5,481 nucleotides of DNA, from positions 1 to 5,481 of the forward strand of contig QNAZ01000067.1 of the NCBI GenBank assembly GCA_003641645.1. The letters are read 5' to 3'. This stretch comes from Thermodesulfobacteriota bacterium (GTDB lineage Bacteria > Desulfobacterota > Thermodesulfobacteria > Thermodesulfobacteriales > Thermodesulfobacteriaceae). The notes beneath the pieces were generated by a model that did not search any database, had not been told where the DNA came from, and saw only the letters and a list, made by a program, of their open reading frames with translations. This document shows, one piece after another, positions 1 to 5,481 of the stretch. The number at the start of each line of letters is the position of its first letter. Position 1 is the first letter of the stretch. Both the position numbers and the translations under genes were made by a program.

Positions 1-2
1 AT

Positions 3-1019
3 TATTATGTTAAAGAAAAATATAGAGTTTTATTTAAAATTGGTAAAGAATTTAAAAAAAGATTAAACACCCCAGCTTTAGCATCTTTAGATCTTGGGAC
101 TCAGACTTTTAGATTTTGTGTAGGTAAAGTAGTTGATGGAGATGTATATTTTTTAATTAAGAAAAGAGAAAATGTAAGATTAGGAGAAGGACTTGGCAAT
201 AAAAAGATTATTTCTTCTGAAGCTTTTAAAAGAGGTCTTGAAGGTCTAAAAAAAATTAAAGAAGAACTTTTTAAGTATGGAATTGAAAAATATAAGGCTA
301 TAGGAACAGAGGTTTTTAGGAAAGCTAAAAATGCTGAAGAATTTATTAAAAAAGCTAAAAAAGAGACAGGGATTGAGATTGAAGTAATTTCTCCTGAAAA
401 GGAAGCAAAATTAGCATTAAAAGGGATTATTTGGGGATTAAAAGAGCTTGGTATAAATATAGAAAATTTTATTATTATTGATGTTGGAGGAGGTTCTTCA
501 GAATTTGCGTATATTAAAAATGGTAAAATAGAATGGTGTAAAAGTATTGATTTAGGAGCAGTTGTTTTAAAGGAAATATTTGATTTAAGGTATCCATTAA
601 ATTCTAAAGTTATAAAGTCATTAAAGGATTATGTAAAAGAAAAGATATCTTTACTCCCTGTAGATAATCCACAACAGTTAATTATTACAGGAGGAACAGC
701 AAGTCTTCTTGGTGGGCTTGATCTAAAACTCAGTAAATATATTCCTGAAAAATTGCACGGACACAGAATAACAAAAGATCGATTGGAAAAACTTATAAAA
801 AAACTTTCCAATTTTGATTTAGAAAGATTGCAAAGAGTAAAAGGAATGGAAGAAGGTAGAGAAGACATAGTTTTGCCTGGGTTTTTAATTTATTCTGGAA
901 TATTGGAACATTTTAATAAAGATAGTATGCTTCTTAATGAATACGGAATTTTAGAAGGAACTTTACTTTCTTTAATTGAGGATTATAATTATTTACCCAA
1001 TTATAAAAATTTTAAATAA
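3..1019 (+). CDS. Ppx/GppA family phosphatase (exopolyphosphatase / pppGpp phosphohydrolase), 5' end outside the window
   Basis: A single open frame runs from the left edge to TAA at 1017-1019, giving 338 visible residues. Family members hydrolyse terminal phosphates of polyphosphate or the 5'-phosphate of pppGpp in the cytoplasm, using an ASKHA (actin/Hsp70-like) fold. Visible motifs are the phosphate-1 loop SLDLGTQTFRF (about residues 28-38), GTEVFRKAKN (about 101-110), ISPEKEAKL with the probable catalytic Glu at about 134, the phosphate-2 loop DVGGGSSE (160-167), TGGT (229-232), HGHRIT and a C-terminal YGILEG. It is the short two-domain form, ending without an HD domain. The conserved domain begins only at about residue 26, and the frame has no ATG, GTG or TTG from position 3 to the SLDLG motif, so the true start lies upstream and the protein has a lysine-rich N-terminal extension. 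First-position G bias supports this frame in bases 1-60. It lies 12 bases before guaB. Ppx and GppA activity cannot be told apart from sequence alone. Confidence 0.93.
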   Translation, partial: YYVKEKYRVLFKIGKEFKKRLNTPALASLDLGTQTFRFCVGKVVDGDVYFLIKKRENVRLGEGLGNKKIISSEAFKRGLEGLKKIKEELFKYGIEKYKAIGTEVFRKAKNAEEFIKKAKKETGIEIEVISPEKEAKLALKGIIWGLKELGINIENFIIIDVGGGSSEFAYIKNGKIEWCKSIDLGAVVLKEIFDLRYPLNSKVIKSLKDYVKEKISLLPVDNPQQLIITGGTASLLGGLDLKLSKYIPEKLHGHRITKDRLEKLIKKLSNFDLERLQRVKGMEEGREDIVLPGFLIYSGILEHFNKDSMLLNEYGILEGTLLSLIEDYNYLPNYKNFK

Positions 1020-1022
1020 AGG
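1018..1022 (+). promoter_or_regulatory. Ribosome binding site of guaB
   Basis: AAAGG overlaps the TAA stop codon of the upstream phosphatase gene and lies 9 bases before the guaB ATG at 1032. Seven consecutive T residues (1023-1029) fill most of the spacer. The overlap with the stop codon suggests that the two genes are translated from the same message and may be translationally coupled. Confidence 0.6.
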
Positions 1023-1031
1023 TTTTTTTCT

Positions 1032-2501
1032 ATGCTTGAGATTCTTTATGAAGCTTATACTTTTGATGATTTATTATTAGTTCCTTCTTATTCAGAAATT
1101 TTGCCAAAGGATGTAGATGTTTCAACTTATATTACGCCTAAAATCAAGCTTAATATTCCATTACTTTCTGCTGCTATGGATACTGTTACTGAAAGTAGGA
1201 TGGCAATAAGTATTGCAAGGGAGGGTGGTTTAGGAGTAATTCATAGAAATATGAGTTTAGAAAAGCAGGTTAAGGAAGTAGAAAAAGTTAAAAAATCTGA
1301 AAGTGGAATGATTTATGATCCAGTGGTGGTTAGTCCAGATACGCCTATAAAGAAAGTTTTAAAATTAATGGAAGAATTTAAAATTTCTGGGATACCTATT
1401 GTAGAAGGATCTAAAAAAAAATTAGTTGGAATTGTAACTAATAGAGATCTTAGATTTGAAACAAACTTTGAAAAGCCTGTTAAAGAAGTAATGACAAGAG
1501 AGAATCTTATTACTGCTAAACCTGGTATAACCTTAGATGAGGCTGTTAAAATTTTACATGAACATAGAATTGAAAAACTTTTAATTGTAGATGATAACTT
1601 CTGTTTAAAAGGGCTTATAACTATAAAAGATATAGAAAAAATAAAAAAATATCCTAATGCTTGTAAAGATGAACTTGGAAGATTAAGAGTAGGAGCAGCT
1701 ATAGGAGTTGGTAAAAATAGACTTGAGCAGGTAGAAGCCCTTTTAAAAGCAGGTTGTGATGTTCTTTTTATTGATTCTGCCCATGGTTATACTAAAAATG
1801 TTATAGAAACTATTATTGAAATAAAATATCATTTTCCTGATTGTCAACTTATAGCAGGAAATGTAGCTACTCCTGAGGGAGCAGAAGCGCTTATTAAAGC
1901 AGGAGCAGATGGAATAAAAGTAGGAGTAGGTCCTGGTTCTATTTGCACTACTCGAATAATAGCAGGTGCAGGAGTTCCTCAATTAACAGCTATTCATAAT
2001 TGTGCTGTAATAGCAAATAAATATGGAATTCCTGTAATAGCTGATGGAGGAATAAGATTTTCAGGAGATATTACCAAAGCCATTGCAGCAGGTGCTCATG
2101 CTGTAATGATAGGAAATCTTTTTGCTGGAACAGAAGAAGCTCCAGGAGAAACAATCCTTTATGAAGGAAGAACTTATAAAATTTATAGAGGAATGGGTTC
2201 TCTTTCTGCTATGTTTAAAGCTGGAGCAAGAGAAAGATATGGTCAAGAAGCAGAAGATATATCTAAGTTTGTTCCTGAAGGAGTAGAAGGGAGAGTCCCT
2301 TATAGAGGTCCTGTTTCTAATATGATTTATCAGTTAATAGGTGGACTTAAATCAGGAATGGGATATTGTGGATGTAAAACCATTGAAGAACTAAGAAAAA
2401 AAGCTAAATTTATAAAAATTACACCAGCTGGATATAAAGAAAGTCATGTTCATGATGTTAATATTTTAAAAGAAGCACCAAACTACTGGATAGGTAAATA
2501 A
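1032..2501 (+). CDS. guaB: Inosine-5'-monophosphate dehydrogenase (GuaB)
   Basis: This cytoplasmic enzyme oxidises IMP to XMP with NAD+, the committed step of guanine nucleotide synthesis. The 489-residue length is normal for bacterial IMPDH and the protein looks complete. It opens with the typical YTFDDLLLVPSYSEILP, and LLSAAMDTVTE follows at 44-54. A Bateman module of two CBS domains, inserted in the (beta/alpha)8 barrel, spans about 97-205, with NRDLRF near 137-142 ending the first CBS. DSAHG (248-252) is an NAD/substrate-contact motif. GPGSICTTR carries the catalytic Cys305, RGMGS starts at 386, and RERYG carries the mobile-flap Arg402-Tyr403 pair that activates water. The C-terminus ends in the usual SHVHDV and KEAPNYW. 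The ATG at 1032 is preceded by AAAGG and gives the standard N-terminus. CBS pairs in this family bind ATP/GTP or (p)ppGpp-type nucleotides, so allosteric purine control is likely. All key residues are present, and the gene is followed after 2 bases by pilC. Confidence 0.98.
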   Translation: MLEILYEAYTFDDLLLVPSYSEILPKDVDVSTYITPKIKLNIPLLSAAMDTVTESRMAISIAREGGLGVIHRNMSLEKQVKEVEKVKKSESGMIYDPVVVSPDTPIKKVLKLMEEFKISGIPIVEGSKKKLVGIVTNRDLRFETNFEKPVKEVMTRENLITAKPGITLDEAVKILHEHRIEKLLIVDDNFCLKGLITIKDIEKIKKYPNACKDELGRLRVGAAIGVGKNRLEQVEALLKAGCDVLFIDSAHGYTKNVIETIIEIKYHFPDCQLIAGNVATPEGAEALIKAGADGIKVGVGPGSICTTRIIAGAGVPQLTAIHNCAVIANKYGIPVIADGGIRFSGDITKAIAAGAHAVMIGNLFAGTEEAPGETILYEGRTYKIYRGMGSLSAMFKAGARERYGQEAEDISKFVPEGVEGRVPYRGPVSNMIYQLIGGLKSGMGYCGCKTIEELRKKAKFIKITPAGYKESHVHDVNILKEAPNYWIGK

Positions 2502-2503
2502 AA

Positions 2504-3712
2504 ATGCCTATTTTTGAATGGCAGGGAAAATCAGTTACAGGTGAAGTAAGAAAAGGTGCTTTAGAGGCTCCTAATTCTCAACTTGTAGAAGTTTATTTAA
2601 GACGTTTGAATATAATTCCAATTAAAATCCAGCCTAAAAAAAAGAGTGCATTTAGAATTTTTACAAGAAAATCTGTTTCAGATAAAGACCTTGCAACCTT
2701 TACTCGTCAATTTGCAGTTATTTTGGAAGGGGGTCTCCCTATTGTAAAAAGTTTAGAAATTTTAGCAGAGCAACAAAGAAATCCTTATTTTAAAAAAGTT
2801 CTTCATGATATTAAATTGAAAGTAGAAATGGGAAGTTCTTTAAGTGATGCTTTAGCAGAATATCCTAAAGTATTTGATAATCTTTATATCCAAATGATAA
2901 GATCTGGAGAATCAAGTGGAAATCTTGATATAGTTTTAAAAAGACTGGCAGCTCATCTTGAAAGAATAATGAGTTTAAAAGGAAAAGTAAAACATGCTAT
3001 GGTATATCCTTCAGTTATAATAATAGTTACTATAGTTGTAATTTCAATTATAATGCTATTTGTGATTCCTAAATTTGCAGAGATTTATGAAAGTGCAGGA
3101 CATACTCTTCCTTTACCAACCCAAATTTTAATTAATATCAGTCGTAATTTTTGGAAAATCCTTTTAGTTTTTATTATATTATTAGTAGGAAGTATTGTAG
3201 GAATTAAATATTATCGGACAAAGGAAAAAGGGAAATATAATACTGATAAAATACTTTTGCATCTTCCTATTTTAGGAGAACTTTTTCATAAAGCTGCAGT
3301 AGCAAGAATAGCTCGAACTCTTGCTAATCTTGTAGGCGGAGGTGTTCCATTGCTTCAGGCTTTAACCATTGCAGGGGAAACTTCAGGAAATAAAGTTTTA
3401 GAGAAAGCCATGGAAGAGGTTAAGATAAACGTTTCTGCAGGGCAGTCTATTGCTGATCCTATGTTTTATACAGGAGTTTTTCCTTATCTTTTAGTTGAAA
3501 TGGTAAGAGTTGGAGAACTTACTGGTAAATTAGAAGACATGTTAAATAGAGTAGCTGATTTTTTTGAGGAAGAAGTTGATAGAACAGTAAATACTTTATC
3601 AACCCTTATAGAACCTATACTTATAGTGATTCTTGGAATTGTAGTTGGTAGTATTTTAGTTGCTCTTTATTTACCTATTTTTAAACTTGGAGAAGTAATA
3701 GGCAGAGCATAA
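2504..3712 (+). CDS. pilC: Type IV pilus / type II secretion inner-membrane platform protein (PilC/GspF family)
   Basis: This is the polytopic inner-membrane protein around which the PilB/GspE and PilT ATPases act to assemble or retract pilin or pseudopilin fibres. At 402 residues it has the usual family length and order: an N-terminal FEWQGKSVTGEVRKG segment, then two copies of the T2SSF domain at about 64-186 and 267-389. The internal duplication is plain in the paired motifs MIRSGESSGNLD (131-142) and MVRVGELTGKLED (333-345). Predicted membrane segments are about 168-189, 217-234 and 371-391. TAA in the same frame at 2495-2497 leaves ATG 2504 as the start. Only a weak AGG (2492-2494) precedes it, inside the last codons of guaB, so coupling to guaB translation is plausible. 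No pilB, pilT, gspE or pilin gene is visible here, so it stands apart from its partners within this window. The sequence does not decide between a PilC (pilus) and a GspF (secretion) role. Confidence 0.95.
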   Translation: MPIFEWQGKSVTGEVRKGALEAPNSQLVEVYLRRLNIIPIKIQPKKKSAFRIFTRKSVSDKDLATFTRQFAVILEGGLPIVKSLEILAEQQRNPYFKKVLHDIKLKVEMGSSLSDALAEYPKVFDNLYIQMIRSGESSGNLDIVLKRLAAHLERIMSLKGKVKHAMVYPSVIIIVTIVVISIIMLFVIPKFAEIYESAGHTLPLPTQILINISRNFWKILLVFIILLVGSIVGIKYYRTKEKGKYNTDKILLHLPILGELFHKAAVARIARTLANLVGGGVPLLQALTIAGETSGNKVLEKAMEEVKINVSAGQSIADPMFYTGVFPYLLVEMVRVGELTGKLEDMLNRVADFFEEEVDRTVNTLSTLIEPILIVILGIVVGSILVALYLPIFKLGEVIGRA

Positions 3713-3724
3713 TAATTTATAGAT

Positions 3725-3728
3725 AGGA
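3725..3728 (+). promoter_or_regulatory. Ribosome binding site of corA
   Basis: AGGA sits 9 bases before the ATG at 3738. An in-frame TAG at 3720-3722 rules out a longer product. A second ATG at 3730 lies only one base after the AGGA and is in another frame that closes after about 40 codons, so it is unlikely to be used. Confidence 0.5.
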
Positions 3729-3737
3729 AATGGCTGG

Positions 3738-4694
3738 ATGTTCAGAATTTACAAATCTGAAAAAGGTTTATTTGTTCCTGCAGAAAAACCCTTTCCTAAT
3801 ACTTGGGTCTGCTTGTTTAATCCTTCAGAAGAAGAAATTTCCTATATAGAAAAGAAATTTCGCATTCTTCCAGAGTTTTTAAGATATCCTTTAGATGAAG
3901 AAGAAAGACCTCGTATAGAAAAAGAAGAGCAGCAAATTCTGATTATATTAAGAGTTCCGGACGTAGTTTCAAGAGGTTTATTCATAAAATATGAAACTAT
4001 TCCAATTGGTATTATCTTAACTGAGGAAAACATAATTACAGTTTGTTTAAAGGATCATCCTATATTTGAAGAATTTATAACCTTGGCTAATAGAAGCAAA
4101 GTCTTTGATTTAAACAGACCTGTTTATTTTACTCTAAATTTTATATTAGCTGTAACTTCTCTTTATATAAAACTTTTACGCCAAATTGATAAAACTCTTG
4201 AAGAATATGAAGAAGAAGTGTTTAAAGCTATTGAAAATGAGGAAATTTTAAAAATGTTAAGTATAGAAAAAACTCTTACTTATTTCAATACTTCTTTACA
4301 AGGAAATGATACAGTTCTTACCAAGATTCAGAGCGGAAGATATATTCGTTTAACTGAAGAAGAGATGGAATTGCTTGAAGATGTTCAGATTGAAAATAAG
4401 CAGGCAATAGAAATGACAAAAGTTTTTCTAAATATTGTTGCTGGAACAATGGATGCATATACCTCTGTTATAAATAATAATCTCAATTTAATTATGAAGT
4501 TCTTAGCAAGTATAGCTATAATTCTTTCCATACCTACCATAATTTATAGTATGTATGGAATGAATATACCTCTGCCTTTCCAACACTTACCTCCCTTTAA
4601 AGGTTCTCCCCATGCCTTTTATATTGTAAATTTTTTAACTATATTTTTATGTGCTTTTCTTTTTTTTATTCTTCGTAAAAAAAGATATCTTTAA
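3738..4694 (+). CDS. corA: CorA family divalent cation (Mg2+) transporter
   Basis: CorA proteins are homopentameric inner-membrane channels that bring Mg2+, and sometimes Co2+ or Ni2+, into the cell, gated by Mg2+ binding to a large cytoplasmic domain. The protein has 318 residues, normal for the family. A cytoplasmic alpha/beta domain occupies about 1-130 and contains an acidic stretch, DEEERPR (53-59). Long charged helices, including the stalk, follow at about 130-250. Membrane helix 1 (about 253-271) ends in the signature YGMN, with GMN at 274-276. Helix 2 lies at about 293-312, followed by the short basic cytoplasmic tail RKKRYL. The outer loop between the helices reads NIPLPFQHLPPFKGSPHAF and lacks the acidic MPEL-type motif of classical enterobacterial and Thermotoga CorA, placing it nearer the divergent CorA-like (MJ1033-type) subfamily. 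In-frame TAG at 3720-3722 fixes ATG 3738 as the start. The ion specificity is inferred from the family. Confidence 0.93.
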   Translation: MFRIYKSEKGLFVPAEKPFPNTWVCLFNPSEEEISYIEKKFRILPEFLRYPLDEEERPRIEKEEQQILIILRVPDVVSRGLFIKYETIPIGIILTEENIITVCLKDHPIFEEFITLANRSKVFDLNRPVYFTLNFILAVTSLYIKLLRQIDKTLEEYEEEVFKAIENEEILKMLSIEKTLTYFNTSLQGNDTVLTKIQSGRYIRLTEEEMELLEDVQIENKQAIEMTKVFLNIVAGTMDAYTSVINNNLNLIMKFLASIAIILSIPTIIYSMYGMNIPLPFQHLPPFKGSPHAFYIVNFLTIFLCAFLFFILRKKRYL

Positions 4695-4707
4695 TTGAAT
4701 TATCTAA

Positions 4708-5448
4708 ATGAATTTTTTTGAAATAATTTTTCTTGGTTTAATTCAAGGACTAACAGAATTCCTTCCTATTTCAAGCACAGGACATTTGATTTTAGCTCAG
4801 AGACTTTTTAATTTATTTTCTTCACTTTCTTTTGATGCTTTTATTCATTTAGGTTCTTTTTTAGCTATAATTGTTTATTTTTGGAAAGACTTAAAAGAAA
4901 TCTGGAATTATAAATGGTTTATAGTAATCTCAGCAATACCAGGAGGAATAGCTGGTTTACTTTTTGAACATATAGTAGAAAAATATTTTAGAATTCCCTT
5001 AGTTGTAGCATTAAGTTTAATTATAATGAGTATTCCTATGATTTTAGGAGAATTTTTTGGGAAAAAACAATTTGAAATTAAAAATTTAACCTATACTAAA
5101 GCTTTAATTATAGGTTTATTTCAGGCATTAGCTCTTATTCCAGGAACATCTCGCAGTGGAATCACTATTTCAGCAGGTCTTTTATTAGGGCTTAAAAGGG
5201 AAGTTTCTGCTAAATTTTCTTTTTTAGCAGGTGCTCCTCTTATTCTTGGAGCAGGTCTTTATGAAGGTTTAAAACTTGTGAATTCTTCTTTTATCTCTTT
5301 AGATATGGCTTTAACAGGTTTTTTTTCTTCAGCTGTTTTTAGTTTTGTAGCAATAGCTTTTTTAATTCCATTTTTAAAACGTTATTCTTTATATTCCTTT
5401 GTAGTTTATAGAATTTTTTTAGGTATATTTATTTTATGGTATTTTTAA
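4708..5448 (+). CDS. uppP: Undecaprenyl-diphosphatase (UppP/BacA)
   Basis: This integral membrane phosphatase converts undecaprenyl diphosphate to undecaprenyl phosphate, recycling the lipid carrier for peptidoglycan and surface polysaccharides. The family confers bacitracin resistance when abundant. Both signature motifs are intact: QGLTEFLPISSTGHL (13-27), which holds the catalytic Glu17 and His26, and PGTSRSG (145-151), which holds Arg149. The first acidic position of the E. coli motif is Gln13 here, as in many orthologues. Nearly the whole protein is hydrophobic, consistent with the multi-helix inverted-repeat fold. At 246 residues it is somewhat shorter than the usual 260-275, with compact loops, but both ends look natural. 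An in-frame TAA lies directly before the ATG (4705-4707), so the start is fixed. No Shine-Dalgarno is visible in the 13-base gap after corA, so translation may depend on ribosomes arriving from corA. Confidence 0.97.
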   Translation: MNFFEIIFLGLIQGLTEFLPISSTGHLILAQRLFNLFSSLSFDAFIHLGSFLAIIVYFWKDLKEIWNYKWFIVISAIPGGIAGLLFEHIVEKYFRIPLVVALSLIIMSIPMILGEFFGKKQFEIKNLTYTKALIIGLFQALALIPGTSRSGITISAGLLLGLKREVSAKFSFLAGAPLILGAGLYEGLKLVNSSFISLDMALTGFFSSAVFSFVAIAFLIPFLKRYSLYSFVVYRIFLGIFILWYF

Positions 5449-5455
5449 AAACCAA

Positions 5456-5461
5456 AAGGAG
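5456..5461 (+). promoter_or_regulatory. Strong Shine-Dalgarno for the next gene
   Basis: AAGGAG lies 6 bases before an ATG at 5468. It is the best ribosome binding site in the window, clearly stronger than those of guaB, pilC, corA and uppP. It supports a real gene start at the right edge, possibly one translated at a higher rate than its neighbours. Confidence 0.7.
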
Positions 5462-5467
5462 CAAGTT

Positions 5468-5481
5468 ATGGTAGATATAGC
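5468..5481 (+). CDS. Start of a downstream gene, cut by the window edge (product unknown)
   Basis: ATG at 5468 begins M-V-D-I and then runs off the window after two bases of the fifth codon. The ideal AAGGAG at 6 bases, the position 19 bases after the uppP stop and the matching strand make a genuine start likely. Four residues do not allow a product to be named. It is probably part of the same transcript as uppP, since no terminator hairpin is visible in the gap. Confidence 0.6.

Noticed and set aside
1..66. Short frame from position 1 (ATG at 7, stop at 64-66) as the end of an upstream gene or a tiny gene.
   Set aside because: G bases fall mainly in its third codon position, unlike the real genes here, and the overlapping phosphatase frame explains the sequence better. 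It is kept only as the alternative in the slippage finding.
629..868. Minus-strand open frame opposite the phosphatase.
   Set aside because: It is low-complexity, Ser/Phe-rich, without recognisable motifs, and lies opposite conserved coding sequence.
753..1019. A separate 88-residue gene starting at TTG 753.
   Set aside because: It is the in-frame C-terminal part of the Ppx/GppA phosphatase; the frame is open with conserved motifs all the way from the left edge.
1743..2246. Two minus-strand open frames (1743-1982 and 2061-2246) opposite guaB.
   Set aside because: They are Ser/Cys/Tyr-rich antisense translations over the conserved catalytic region of guaB, with no family resemblance.
3842..4033. 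Minus-strand open frame opposite corA.
   Set aside because: It is short, has no motifs, and is fully covered by the conserved cytoplasmic domain of the CorA protein.
4661..4683. T-run/A-run inverted repeat (8 bp stem, 7-base loop) near the end of corA as a terminator.
   Set aside because: The stem is only A-T pairs, lies inside the corA coding region (Phe- and Lys-codon runs), and is not followed by a U tract.
640..4694. A shared short string around AAAAGATATCTTTA near 640 and near 4680 as a dispersed repeat.
   Set aside because: It is a single short match in AT-rich DNA, lying within coding sequence in both places, and is expected by chance.
1..5481. A mobile element, CRISPR array, tRNA/rRNA, riboswitch or defence system.
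   Set aside because: Known housekeeping genes occupy nearly every base, with gaps of 25 bases or less, and no repeats, integrase/transposase motifs or structured RNA are visible.

Overview
This window is AT-rich (roughly 30% G+C by eye), with AGA as the usual arginine codon, frequent ATA and GGA codons, and A or T in most third positions. The proteins are bacterial: undecaprenyl-diphosphate recycling, a PilC/GspF pilus or secretion platform protein, a CBS-domain IMP dehydrogenase and a Ppx/GppA phosphatase. Low G+C, lysine/isoleucine/glutamate-rich proteins and very tight packing would fit a thermophilic, pilus-bearing, diderm-type bacterium such as Thermodesulfobacteriota (Thermodesulfobacterium-like) or Aquificota. 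That placement is an inference from composition and gene content, not a database result.

Layout: all genes lie on the + strand with almost no space between them. In order they are: (1) a Ppx/GppA family phosphatase, open at the left edge and ending at 1019; (2) guaB, IMP dehydrogenase, 1032-2501; (3) pilC/gspF, inner-membrane platform protein, 2504-3712; (4) a CorA family Mg2+ channel, 3738-4694; (5) uppP, undecaprenyl-diphosphatase, 4708-5448; (6) the first codons of another gene from 5468, behind the strongest Shine-Dalgarno in the window. The five gaps are 12, 2, 25, 13 and 19 bases, so there is no room for an internal terminator or a conventional intergenic promoter. The simplest reading is one polycistronic transcript that begins before the window and continues past it.

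The genes do not form one pathway. Ppx/GppA and guaB share a purine/(p)ppGpp theme, since GTP synthesis starts at GuaB and (p)ppGpp or polyphosphate is the usual substrate of the phosphatase. PilC, CorA and UppP are all inner-membrane proteins, serving pilus/secretion assembly, Mg2+ uptake and cell-wall lipid carrier recycling. This looks like a housekeeping gene string of the kind common in compact thermophile genomes. I see no mobile element, CRISPR array, RNA gene, prophage or defence system, and no clear sign of an undescribed system. The points most worth checking are the missing start and N-terminal extension of the phosphatase, the pilC gene placed directly behind guaB, and the unusual extracellular loop of the CorA protein.
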